DNA from: Phytohabitans aurantiacus
GTDB lineage: Bacteria > Actinomycetota > Actinomycetes > Mycobacteriales > Micromonosporaceae
NCBI RefSeq assembly: GCF_027923225.1
Contig: NZ_BSDI01000022.1
Location: forward strand, 50,482-114,481
DNA length: 64,000 bases
Direction of reading: 5' to 3'
The stretch's first letter is position 1, and each line of letters begins with the position of its first letter. The notes below the pieces were generated by a model that saw only the letters and a program-made list of their open reading frames with translations, was not told the origin of the DNA and made no database searches. A program made the position numbers and the translations under genes. Positions 33,412 to 41,402 of the stretch are shown piece by piece.

Positions 33412-34587
33412 TTAGTAGGGGTGGCGGGGGCCGTATGGGGCGTGTTCGAGCCAGGAGCCGAGGCGGGGGAGCAGCGGGGTGAGCGCCGCCGCCGCGCGTT
33501 GCCGGGCCCGCATCGCCGGTCCGGGGCGCAGGTGCGCCAAGGCCCGGCCGGCCGCCGCGCTGTTGGACACGGCGGCGGCGCGGCGGGTCGTCGCGAACAG
33601 GTCGACCGCCCACGGTGCCCGGCCAGGGTTCGCGAGCGCCGCCGCGATGGCGTCCGCGGCGGCGACGGCATCGGCGATGCCGCTGTTCATGCCGCGCGCG
33701 CCGAACGGCGGGAACAGGTGCGCGGCCTCGCCGACCAGCAGCACCCGGCGCGCCGGGTCGGCGAACGAGTCGGCCACGACCTGAAGGAACCGGTAGGTCG
33801 ACACCCACAGGACCCGGTCGCCGTGCCCATCGCCGATGACCGCCGGCAGCCAGCGCCGCACCGCGTCGGCCGTGTCGTACGCCTCGGGCGGGTCATCGTC
33901 GCGGCACTGCAGGTCGACCTGGAACCCGCCGGTGAACGGCACCCGCAGCACTGTGCGCCCGCCGAGGCCCGGGTGTTCGTAGTGGAAGACCCGCTCGGAC
34001 AGGTCCCCGGCGACGTCCACCACGACGTGCCGCCCCGCTGACCGGGTACCCGACATCGGGATCGCCAGCGCCCGCCGCACCGCCGACCGGGCGCCGTCCG
34101 CGGCGATCGCGTACCCCGCTGTCCACTCGCGACAGTCCGATGTGGTCAGCGTGACCCCGGACGCGGTCGCGGTGGCGCCGGACACCGCGGCACCCCACTC
34201 GAAGCGGACACCGGCCTTCGCGCAGGCGTCGAACAGGAAGCGTTCGGTCTCCACCTGGCGCAGGCTGGCGAACGGCGGCAGGGCGCCGCCGACCGGTGGT
34301 GGCCACGAGCGCGCGTAGACCTGCCGTCCACGGTAGAGGGTGCGGCGGGTCCGCCAGGTCACCCCGTGCCGGGCGATCGAGGCGCCCAGCCCGGGGCTGG
34401 CCCGCTCCAGCAGCCGCAGGGACTCCCGGTGTACGAACAGCGCCCGGCTGCCGGGGCGGACCCGGTCTTCCGGATCCGCCTCCAGCACGGTGACGGGCAT
34501 GCCGTGCGCGCGCAGGGCGAGCGCGGCGGTCAGCCCGACGGGACCCGCGCCGACGACGAGGACCGGCGTGTGGAAATGGTCAGCCAC
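33412..34587 (-). CDS. PHBH-type FAD-dependent aromatic hydroxylase
   Basis: This 391-residue group A flavoprotein begins TPVLVVGAGPVGLTAALALRAHG (GxGxxG). It carries the DG motif YAIAADGARSAVRRAL near residue 165 and the GD motif RRVLLVGEAAHLFPPFGARGMNSG near residue 285, in which the usual Asp is Glu. p-Hydroxybenzoate-hydroxylase relatives act on benzoates, including 4-aminobenzoate 1-hydroxylases that give 4-aminophenol. GTG 34587 overlaps the stop of the upstream ligase by 8 bases, indicating translational coupling. An ATG at 34611 is possible. It is the last gene of the five-gene aminobenzoate operon, so an aminobenzoate or its CoA ester is the likely substrate. Confidence 0.86.
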   Translation of the reverse strand: MADHFHTPVLVVGAGPVGLTAALALRAHGMPVTVLEADPEDRVRPGSRALFVHRESLRLLERASPGLGASIARHGVTWRTRRTLYRGRQVYARSWPPPVGGALPPFASLRQVETERFLFDACAKAGVRFEWGAAVSGATATASGVTLTTSDCREWTAGYAIAADGARSAVRRALAIPMSGTRSAGRHVVVDVAGDLSERVFHYEHPGLGGRTVLRVPFTGGFQVDLQCRDDDPPEAYDTADAVRRWLPAVIGDGHGDRVLWVSTYRFLQVVADSFADPARRVLLVGEAAHLFPPFGARGMNSGIADAVAAADAIAAALANPGRAPWAVDLFATTRRAAAVSNSAAAGRALAHLRPGPAMRARQRAAAALTPLLPRLGSWLEHAPYGPRHPY

Positions 34588-36175
34588 CGTAGCGGACCGC
34601 GGGGACGTCACCGGCCGCGATCATGCGGGCCAGCTCCAGCTTCTTGATCTTCCAGGTCGAGGTGCGGGGCAGGTCCTCGAAGCGCCACTGCATGGGACCG
34701 GTCATGGCGGGCAGGTCGTCGGTGGCGCGTTTCCACCGCTCCGGCGCGATCGGCTCGTCGTCGCGGGTGCACACGACCGGCACCGCCTTCCCGGCGCCGT
34801 CCGGTACGACGATCACCTCGCGCAGCTCGTCCAGTCGCGACATCAGCACGTCCTCGACCTCCAGGCCGCTGGCCACGGAGTCGATCTGGTCGACCTCCCG
34901 GTCGATGAGGTGCAGGGCGCCCCACCGGTTGAGGTACCCCATGTCGCCCATCCGCCACCAGCCGGCGTCGAGCTGGCGCGCGTACAGCTGCTCACCGCCC
35001 AGGTAGGTCAGGCAGCGTCCATGGGTGCGGGCCTCGATGTGGCCGGGGGTGCCGGCCTTGACACGGTTGCCGTCCGGGTCGACGACCCGGATCCGGGTGA
35101 AGCCAGGAAGCCCCCTGCCGACCAGCCGGCTGTTCACCTTCCGGGCGCTGCGCCGGGTGTACCACCAGGCGGCGACGGGACCGGTCTCGCTCTGTCCATA
35201 GAGCTGGGTCAGCCACGGCGACCGCCGCTTCGAAGCGCCTAGCAGCCGTCGCAGCGTGCGCGGGTGGATGGCGTCGAAGGTACTGCCGAAGCAGCGGACG
35301 CTGGCCAGTGGCGCGCCGGGCGCGTCCGCCAGGTCCTCCCACAGGACATAGGTGTTGGGGTGGGTCTCCAGGATGCCCGGCCGGGTGCGGGTGAGCATCG
35401 GCGCGACGCTCTTCGGGTCGGGGTCGACCAGGAGCAGGAGCGGGCTTCCATAGTGGAGGAACACGCCGAGCGCGTGGTAGAAGCGCGAGTGTACGAACGA
35501 CATGTGCAGCGCAGCGGTCTCGCCGCGGGTGGGCCAGCCCAGCATCTTCTGCGGAACCAGGCGGTGCCACATCGTCTGCGCACAGTGGACGGCCAGCTTC
35601 GGTACGCCGGTGGTGCCGGAGCTGTGCGTCACCAGTACCGGGTCGCGGGGCGACAGCCGCACGGGTGGGCGCCGGGTGCCGCCGCCGGCGAGCGCGGTCA
35701 GGTTGGTGACGTCGGGCGACTCCGCGCCCGCCAGTCCCACGGTCAGTACTCGCCGGGCCAGCTCGCGCACGCCCACCTCGGCGAGCGACCCGGTCAGCTT
35801 GGCCTCGTCGGTGACCAGCCAGGGCCGCTGGAGCCGGGCCAGCAGCCCGGCGACGACGACGCCGGTCAGCGCCGGTGACAGCATGGCCGGTACCGCCCCG
35901 ATGCGGGACACCGCGCAGGCCAGCAGTGCGATGTCGACGTTGTCCGTCTTGTGGATGGCGACGTGGTCGGCGGGGCGCACCCCGGCCGTCCACAGCCGGG
36001 CGGACAGGTCGTCGACAAGGTTCGCGAAGTCCCGGTACGTGTAGTCGCGCCGGTCGTCGCCGGTCACGTCGAGCGGGCGGTCGAGGAAGACCGGCACGTC
36101 GGGGTGGCGGGCCGCCGCCTGCTGGAACATCAGCCCGAGGTAGAAGCCGCGTCCGGTGAAGAACCTTTGCCACAT
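34580..36175 (-). CDS. Acyl-CoA synthetase-like AMP-binding enzyme
   Basis: The 531-residue adenylate-forming enzyme has the P-loop VLVTHSSGTTGVPKLAVH (about residue 185), the YGQSE motif (about 340), DMGYLNRWGALHLIDREVDQIDS (about 425) and the C-terminal lysine segment RTSTWKIKKLELA. It resembles long-chain acyl-CoA or acyl-ACP ligases more than NRPS A domains. ATG 36175 has GGAGG upstream. It lies 23 bp after the benzoate-CoA-ligase-like gene and overlaps the hydroxylase gene. Two adenylating enzymes in one operon suggest two acids are activated, one aromatic and one perhaps aliphatic. Substrate choice cannot be read here. Confidence 0.87.
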   Translation of the reverse strand: MWQRFFTGRGFYLGLMFQQAAARHPDVPVFLDRPLDVTGDDRRDYTYRDFANLVDDLSARLWTAGVRPADHVAIHKTDNVDIALLACAVSRIGAVPAMLSPALTGVVVAGLLARLQRPWLVTDEAKLTGSLAEVGVRELARRVLTVGLAGAESPDVTNLTALAGGGTRRPPVRLSPRDPVLVTHSSGTTGVPKLAVHCAQTMWHRLVPQKMLGWPTRGETAALHMSFVHSRFYHALGVFLHYGSPLLLLVDPDPKSVAPMLTRTRPGILETHPNTYVLWEDLADAPGAPLASVRCFGSTFDAIHPRTLRRLLGASKRRSPWLTQLYGQSETGPVAAWWYTRRSARKVNSRLVGRGLPGFTRIRVVDPDGNRVKAGTPGHIEARTHGRCLTYLGGEQLYARQLDAGWWRMGDMGYLNRWGALHLIDREVDQIDSVASGLEVEDVLMSRLDELREVIVVPDGAGKAVPVVCTRDDEPIAPERWKRATDDLPAMTGPMQWRFEDLPRTSTWKIKKLELARMIAAGDVPAVRYGG

Positions 36176-36198
36176 GCCAGAAGCCTCCAGTCGGTGAG

Positions 36199-37662
36199 TT
36201 ACCACGTGCCGTTGCGGACTTCGAAGCGGCGCAGCTTGCCCGTCGGTGTCCGGGGTAGCGCCGGCACGGTCCGCACCGAGCGGGGCACCTTGAAAGCGGC
36301 CAGTCGCCGCCGGGCGAGGGCGATCAGTTCGGCCTCCAGAGCGGCCGGGCTCAGGGCGTTGGTCGCCGCGACCACGAACGCCCGCAGCTTGGTCGCGCCG
36401 CGCGGGTCGGCGACGGCCGCGACGGCCACCTCGCGTACCACCGGGTGCTCCACGAGCACCCGCTCGACCTCCAGCGGCGACACCGTGATGCCGCCGACCA
36501 TCTCCATGTCGTCCACGCGGCCGGTGTGCCGGTACGCGCCGTCGGGCAGCCGGCAGGCCCGGTCCCGGGTGTTGAGCCAGCCGTCGACCAGTACGGCGGC
36601 GGTGTCGGCGGGGCGGTTGAGGTACTCGCGCAGCAGGGTCGGCCCGCGTACCCACAGATCGCCCTCGGCGCCGTCCGGCACCCGGTGACCGCTGGCGTCG
36701 CGCAGGGACAGTTCGAACCCGGGTACCGGGTGCCCGACCGTGCCGGGGACGTTGCGCGCGACCGAGTTGGCGCAGAACGCGTGACCGGCCTCGGTGGAGC
36801 CGATCTGCTCCAGCACCGGCGCCCCGATCAGCTCGGCGGCTCGTGCCCCGACCGCGGCCGGCAGGGACTCGCCCGCCGAGACCGCCGCCCGCACGGAGGC
36901 GAAGCCGCTACTGTCCACAAGGGAGGCGTACGCGGACGGCACGGCGTACAGGAGCGTGACGCGGTGCCGGTCGACGAGCTCGCGGACGCGCTCGGGGCCC
37001 GGCCGGTCCGGTACGAGCACCGCCGCCGACCCGGAGTAGAGCGGGAAGGCGAACGCGTTGCCGAACCCGTATGCGAAGTACAGCTTGGACACCGACAGCG
37101 TGACGTCGTTGGCGTCGACGCCGAGCACCCGCGTGCCGACCGTGTCGTGGTACAGGCCGGGGTCGCGGTGCCGGTGTACGACGCCCTTCGGTATCCCCGT
37201 GGTGCCCGACGTGTACTGCACGTAGAGCGGCGTGTACGGCCCGGTGCGGTGTGTGGCGGCCTTCACGGCGGCGGCCGCCGCGACCAGCAGCCAGTCGACG
37301 TCCATCCACTTCAGAGGGTCGAACCGCGACTCCAGGTCGGCGCGGCTGACGCACAGCGCGGCGTCGCTGTCGGCGGCGAGGAACGCGTGGTCGGCGGCCG
37401 GCAGGTCCGGATTCGCCAGCACCGCGGCCGCGCCCAGCCGCGCGGTGGCCAGGAACGCGGTGACCCAGCCGATGCCGTCCGGGAGCGCGAGCAGCACGCG
37501 GTCGCCGGGGCGGACACCGCGAGCGGCGAGGACGGTGGCCGCGCGGGCGGCCAGGTCGTGCACCTCGCCGTGCTTCCATGCGCGCGAGCCGGTCAGGAAC
37601 GCCGGGCGGGCGTCCCACCCGTTCCGCTTGGACCGCGCGGTGAGATCTTCGGCGAGGTTCAC
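36199..37662 (-). CDS. Benzoate-CoA-ligase-family adenylating enzyme
   Basis: This 487-residue AMP-forming ligase has YVQYTSGTTGIPKGVVHRHRD (about residue 155) and the benzoate-CoA-ligase hallmark SKLYFAYGFGNAFAFPLYSG (about 190-210). It also has EQIGSTEAGHAF (about 285), RHTGRVDDMEMVGGITVSPLEVE (about 395), and the catalytic lysine in RTPTGKLRR. A GTG at 37662 overlaps the PabAB stop (GTGA), tying its translation to aminodeoxychorismate synthase. The simplest reading is activation of p-aminobenzoate to its CoA thioester. The acceptor (ligase, PKS or amide synthase) is not evident in the window. Confidence 0.88.
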   Translation of the reverse strand: MNLAEDLTARSKRNGWDARPAFLTGSRAWKHGEVHDLAARAATVLAARGVRPGDRVLLALPDGIGWVTAFLATARLGAAAVLANPDLPAADHAFLAADSDAALCVSRADLESRFDPLKWMDVDWLLVAAAAAVKAATHRTGPYTPLYVQYTSGTTGIPKGVVHRHRDPGLYHDTVGTRVLGVDANDVTLSVSKLYFAYGFGNAFAFPLYSGSAAVLVPDRPGPERVRELVDRHRVTLLYAVPSAYASLVDSSGFASVRAAVSAGESLPAAVGARAAELIGAPVLEQIGSTEAGHAFCANSVARNVPGTVGHPVPGFELSLRDASGHRVPDGAEGDLWVRGPTLLREYLNRPADTAAVLVDGWLNTRDRACRLPDGAYRHTGRVDDMEMVGGITVSPLEVERVLVEHPVVREVAVAAVADPRGATKLRAFVVAATNALSPAALEAELIALARRRLAAFKVPRSVRTVPALPRTPTGKLRRFEVRNGTW

Positions 37663-39800
37663 CGGGCACGCTCCCGGGGCAGCGGGGCGGGTACCAGCGG
37701 GGGCAGTCCGGCCTCCGGGGCGCACGCCTGGTACGCCCGCATCGGCGCGGCGAGCTTCAACAGCATCTCGGCGTACTCCTCCTCGGGGTCGGAGTCGAGG
37801 ACGATGGCGCCGCCGGCACCGAGCTGCATCCGGCCACCCGCGAAGACCGCGGTCCGGATCACGATGTTCAGGTCGGCGGCGCCGGTGCAGCTCAGGTAGC
37901 CGACCGCGCCGGAGTAGACGCCGCGCGCCTCCGTCTCCAGCTCGTCGATGATCTCCATGGTGCGCAGCTTCGGCGCGCCGGTCATCGAGCCGCCCGGGAA
38001 GCACGCCCGGACGGCGTCGATGGCATCGGTACCGGGCCGCAGCTTGCCGCGGACGGTGGAGACGAGCTGGTGCACGGTGGCGTACGTCTCGGTGGCCATC
38101 AGCCGGGGCACCCGTACCGTGCCGACCTCGCACACCCGGCCCAGGTCGTTGCGGAGCAGGTCGACGATCATGAGGTTCTCGGCGCGCGCCTTGGGGCTGT
38201 CGGCGAGCGCGGCACGCAGTGCCTCGTCTTCGCGCGGTGTACGTCCGCGGGGCGCGGTTCCCTTGATGGGCTTGGCCTCGACCGTGCCGTCGGCCGCGAT
38301 CCGCAGGAAGCGTTCGGGCGAGGAGCTGGCCACGTCGACGTCGCCGAAGCGCAGGTACGCCGCGTACGGCGCGGGGTTGAGCCGGCGCAGCAGCCGGTAG
38401 AACACGGCGGAGTCGACGGGCGCGGGCAGCCAGGCGGCGTTGGTCAGGCAGATCTCGTAGCTCTCGCCGGCCCGGAGCGCGCGCTGGCAGGCGGCGATGT
38501 CGTCCAGGTACCGGGCGCGGTCCCGGACCAGCCATGGCTCGACCGCCGAGGTGTCCACAGTGGTCACCGGTGGCGCCGGCGGTGGGGCCGCGGCGGGCAG
38601 CCGGTCGATCCGGGTGGCGATGCCGTCGAGCCAGCGCTCCGCGCCTTCCTGCCCTGCCGGGGTGTCCTCGGCGAGGCAGAGCGCGTACGTGACCCCCTTC
38701 AGGTGGTCCACCGCGACCATCCGGTCGGCGAACAGCCAGCAGGCGTCCGGCGTGGCGGCCCGGTGCCGGGCACGGGCGCCGCAGTCGGCCTTCAGCTCGT
38801 AACCGAAGTACCCCACGTACCCGCAGGCGAAGTCGAAGGGCAGCGCCGGCGCGTCGATCCGGCGCTGCGCGAGTTCCCGCTTCAGGTAGTCGAAGACGCT
38901 GCCGGCCACGAGCTGGGTCGGGCCACCGGGCCGCTCCACCTCGACGGTGCCGGCGCGCACGTCGTACCGGACGAACTCGGCGTGCGGACCGGTGCCGTCG
39001 CCGAGGAAGGAGAAGCGCGCCCTCGTGCCGTCCGGGCGGGCGCTGTCCAGCCAGAACGCCCGGGGCGCCGAGGCGAAGAGCGTCGTGAAGATGGCCTCGC
39101 CGTCGACCGGCGCGGCGATCGTGCGGGTGTGCAGCCGGTACCGGCCAGCCGGAGCGCTCGCGGGTGCGGGCTCGGGCGGCGGCGCGACCTGGGTCCGGCG
39201 CGTCCCGCGCAGCGCCGCCGCGCCGCGGGTGAGGTCCCGGAAGTTGGCCAGCAGTTGGCGACCGTGCTCGGTGAGGATCGACTCCGGGTGGAACTGCACG
39301 CCCCACAGCGGCCGCTCGCGGTGCTGCATCCCCATGATGACGCCGTCTTCGGCCCAGGCGGTCGCCTCCAGTGTGGACGGCAGCGGCTCGTCGACCGCCA
39401 GGGAGTGGTACCGGACGGCGACGAACTCCTGCGGCACGTCGCGGAACAGGTCCCGGCCGTCGTGCCGCACCCGGGTCAGGTGCCCGTGCCGGGGCTCAGG
39501 GGCGGGACCGACGCGACCGCCTTCGCTCACCGCGATGCCCTGGTGGCCGAGGCAGACGCCGAGCACCGGGATCGTGGCTTCGGCCAGGACGCGGGCGCAG
39601 GCGCCGAAGTCGCGGCCGCGTCCCGGGTGCCCGGGCCCGGGGGAGATGACCACGTTGTCGAAAGCGCTCAGGTCGAGGTCGGCGGCGCGCGGGTCGTCGT
39701 TGCGCAGCACCACCGGAGGCACGCCGTTCACCTCGGCGATGAGCTGGAACAGGTTGTACGTGTACGAGTCGTAGTTGTCGAGCAGGAGGGTCCTCATCAA
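37659..39800 (-). CDS. pabAB: Aminodeoxychorismate synthase, fused PabA-PabB
   Basis: The 713-residue fusion converts chorismate and glutamine to 4-amino-4-deoxychorismate. The N-terminal glutaminase (residues 1-195) has the NYDSYTYNLFQ start, the nucleophilic Cys in LGVCLGHQGIA and the His-Glu pair in GVQFHPES. The C-terminal chorismate domain has PIKGTAPRG, where Lys is the aminodeoxychorismate-synthase marker (anthranilate synthases have PIAGT), then ENLMIVDLLRNDLGRVC and FPGGSMTGAPKLRTMEII. The ATG at 39800 overlaps the end of the upstream ABM-membrane gene (ATGA). Operonic coupling to CoA ligases argues for specialised metabolism rather than folate synthesis. Confidence 0.92.
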   Translation of the reverse strand: MMRTLLLDNYDSYTYNLFQLIAEVNGVPPVVLRNDDPRAADLDLSAFDNVVISPGPGHPGRGRDFGACARVLAEATIPVLGVCLGHQGIAVSEGGRVGPAPEPRHGHLTRVRHDGRDLFRDVPQEFVAVRYHSLAVDEPLPSTLEATAWAEDGVIMGMQHRERPLWGVQFHPESILTEHGRQLLANFRDLTRGAAALRGTRRTQVAPPPEPAPASAPAGRYRLHTRTIAAPVDGEAIFTTLFASAPRAFWLDSARPDGTRARFSFLGDGTGPHAEFVRYDVRAGTVEVERPGGPTQLVAGSVFDYLKRELAQRRIDAPALPFDFACGYVGYFGYELKADCGARARHRAATPDACWLFADRMVAVDHLKGVTYALCLAEDTPAGQEGAERWLDGIATRIDRLPAAAPPPAPPVTTVDTSAVEPWLVRDRARYLDDIAACQRALRAGESYEICLTNAAWLPAPVDSAVFYRLLRRLNPAPYAAYLRFGDVDVASSSPERFLRIAADGTVEAKPIKGTAPRGRTPREDEALRAALADSPKARAENLMIVDLLRNDLGRVCEVGTVRVPRLMATETYATVHQLVSTVRGKLRPGTDAIDAVRACFPGGSMTGAPKLRTMEIIDELETEARGVYSGAVGYLSCTGAADLNIVIRTAVFAGGRMQLGAGGAIVLDSDPEEEYAEMLLKLAAPMRAYQACAPEAGLPPLVPAPLPRERAR

Positions 39801-40537
39801 CGCTCTCTCCGGAACACGGAACGGTGGTCCGGCTGCCGCCCGGCGCCGCTGCTCGCGTCACGCTCCGGCCACGACTGGCGGCTGGGTGACACGATGCGTG
39901 CCGGTGGTGCCGGTGGGTACTGGGGCCGGACAGGGCCCGGTGACCCCGCGCGCTGGCGGCCCGCGAGCGGGTACAGGAACGTCTTGTAGAGCTTCATCAG
40001 GCGAGGCATCAGCACGTACGTCGTGACGGCGGTGACGGCCACGCACAGCGCCAGGCTGCGGGCCACGACCGAGAACCCGCCCAGGTACGGGATCACGGTC
40101 AGGTTGAAGAACAGCACCGGCGGGAACACCGCGCTCAGCGTGACGATGGCCATCTTCCACTTTGGAGGCGGCGCTGGCGGGGCGGGCGGCTCCGGTGGTG
40201 CGGGTGGCTCCGGCGGTGCGGGCTCGCGGCGCCGTGCCGTGGTCGGCGGGCCGCTGATCCGGGCCTTGCCGGCCTGCCACCGCACGCTGCGGGCGAGCGA
40301 CGCGCTGCGGGTACGCATGAACGAGTCTTCCCATCGCCGCGCCGCCTTCTCGTCGTCGAAGCTGATAACAATTCGCCAGTCGCGTTCACCGTCTCCGGGC
40401 GCCAATACTCCGCCGCCGAGATGGCCGCCGTACAATGACGATTCCGCCAATTCCTCCAGGGCCCAGGAATGGAAATCGGGCTCGTGCCCAGGCGCCACCC
40501 GAAAGGTGATGGTCACCGTTACCGGCGCGGCTTCCAT
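39797..40537 (-). CDS. ABM-domain protein with C-terminal membrane segment
   Basis: The 246-residue protein has an N-terminal ferredoxin-like ABM-type domain (residues 1-95: VTVTITFRVAPGHEPDFHSWALEELAESS, then RIVISFDDEKAARRWEDSF). A Pro/Ala-rich linker (PEPPAPPEPPAPPAPPP, about 110-125) leads to two membrane helices (MAIVTLSAVFPPVLFFNLTVIP and SLALCVAVTAVTTYVLM). A Pro/Arg-rich cytoplasmic tail follows. It is first in the aminobenzoate operon, with GGAGGTCAGGGA before its ATG, and overlaps pabAB. It may tether an oxidative step to the membrane. Membrane-anchored ABM proteins are known as uncharacterised proteins, so function is open. Confidence 0.78.
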   Translation of the reverse strand: MEAAPVTVTITFRVAPGHEPDFHSWALEELAESSLYGGHLGGGVLAPGDGERDWRIVISFDDEKAARRWEDSFMRTRSASLARSVRWQAGKARISGPPTTARRREPAPPEPPAPPEPPAPPAPPPKWKMAIVTLSAVFPPVLFFNLTVIPYLGGFSVVARSLALCVAVTAVTTYVLMPRLMKLYKTFLYPLAGRQRAGSPGPVRPQYPPAPPARIVSPSRQSWPERDASSGAGRQPDHRSVFRRER

Positions 40538-40802
40538 TCCCTGACCTCCCGACGCTGGATACGGATTCGACGCCGAGATCGTTCAACCGTCAACCACTTT
40601 AGTATTGCTTAAGGAATATATGACGGTTCGTCCATGGCGAGATCACGGAACGTAAATTTTCTCAAGAGATCATGCGCCATAAATGCGCGCTGAACTGCTC
40701 TTTCATGATGTCGCGTGATGGCGCGCAAACGCACGGGTACTTGTCGAGCGTGGCGGCCGCGGGGCACGATTGAACGACTGCTCAGGTCCAGAAAGGACGG
40801 CG
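40538..40802. promoter_or_regulatory. AT-rich divergent promoter region of the aminobenzoate operon
   Basis: No gene is supported in these 265 bases. The stretch next to the operon is AT-rich (TTTAGTATTGCTTAAGGAATATATG). Inverted AACCGTCA (40585-40592) and TGACGGTT (40621-40628) lie 48-91 bp upstream of the operon ATG and could be an operator. GAAAGGACGGCG before 40803 is the former ribosome-binding site of the decayed DUF3050 gene. Confidence 0.55.
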
Positions 40803-41335
40803 ATGTCTCGCTACGAATGGGGTCAGACACACCCTGGTATCGAACGGATCCGGGCCGAAATCGCGCCCGCTCGCGACATGGTCACCGGCCATCTCATCTA
40901 TCGCGGGCTGAATAGCGGGCGTGACCTCGTGACATTCATGGAACATCATGTCCCTGCTCAAGTCTCTTCAGCGTAGCCTTACTTGTGTAGACGTACCCTG
41001 GCTGCCCGCCGGGCCGGCCGCGAGCCGGCGACTCATCAACGACATCGTGCTGGTCGAAGAGAGCGACGAATACGGCGACGGCTACATCAGCCATTTCGAG
41101 CTCTATCGGCGCGGAATGGCGGAGGCCAGCGCCGACACCGGGCCGATCGACGCGTTCTTGGCCCTGCTCAACGCCGGTGCCACCGTGCCGTACGCCTCGA
41201 CGCCGGCGGCGTGCCGGCACCGTCCACGCAGTTCGTCCACACCACGTTCGACGTCATCGCCAGCAGCCCGGTGCACTGCCGTGCGGCCGCTTTCGCGTTC
41301 GGCCGCGAGGACCTCATTCGAGTGCACCCCCACCC
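40803..41335 (+). pseudogene. Frameshifted and truncated DUF3050-family gene
   Basis: Three successive frames give one DUF3050-like protein. From ATG 40803 it reads YEWGQTHPGIERIRAEIAPARD up to TFMEHH (about 40947). A second frame then continues MSLLKSLQRSLTCVDVPWLPAG and RRLINDIVLVEESDEYGDGYISHFELYRRGMAEA to about 41205. A third frame continues AGGVPAPSTQFVHTTFDVIASSP and AAAFAFGREDLI to about 41320. Family members normally have an intervening VFAVWDF between MEHH and MSLL, so a short deletion caused the first shift. The gene stops short at a perfect 25-bp hairpin at 41339. DUF3050 proteins have a haem-oxygenase-like helical fold. This copy cannot be functional. Confidence 0.82.
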
Positions 41336-41338
41336 CAG

Positions 41339-41394
41339 CGTGATCATTGCGTCATTCACGTCGCCATGACGACGTGAATGACGCAATGATCACG
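41339..41394. repeat. Perfect hairpin, 25-bp arms, bounded by CGTGATCA
   Basis: The arms at 41339-41363 and 41370-41394 are perfect complements with a 6-base loop (CCATGA). The outer ends are CGTGATCATTGCG and CGCAATGATCACG. It sits between the broken DUF3050 gene and the stop of the reverse-strand membrane gene at 41403, and may terminate the latter. Confidence 0.9.
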
Positions 41395-41402
41395 GAGAAG
41401 GG

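Noticed and set aside
36199..39306. 1035-codon frame extending the benzoate-CoA-ligase gene upstream
   Set aside because: The extension beyond 37662 is antisense-like Arg/Pro-rich sequence in a different frame of pabAB. The GTG overlap with the pabAB stop marks the real start.
37659..39800. Anthranilate or isochorismate/salicylate synthase for the fused chorismate enzyme
   Set aside because: The PIKGT motif with Lys and the glutaminase fusion favour aminodeoxychorismate synthase. Anthranilate synthases have PIAGT, and salicylate synthases lack the glutaminase.
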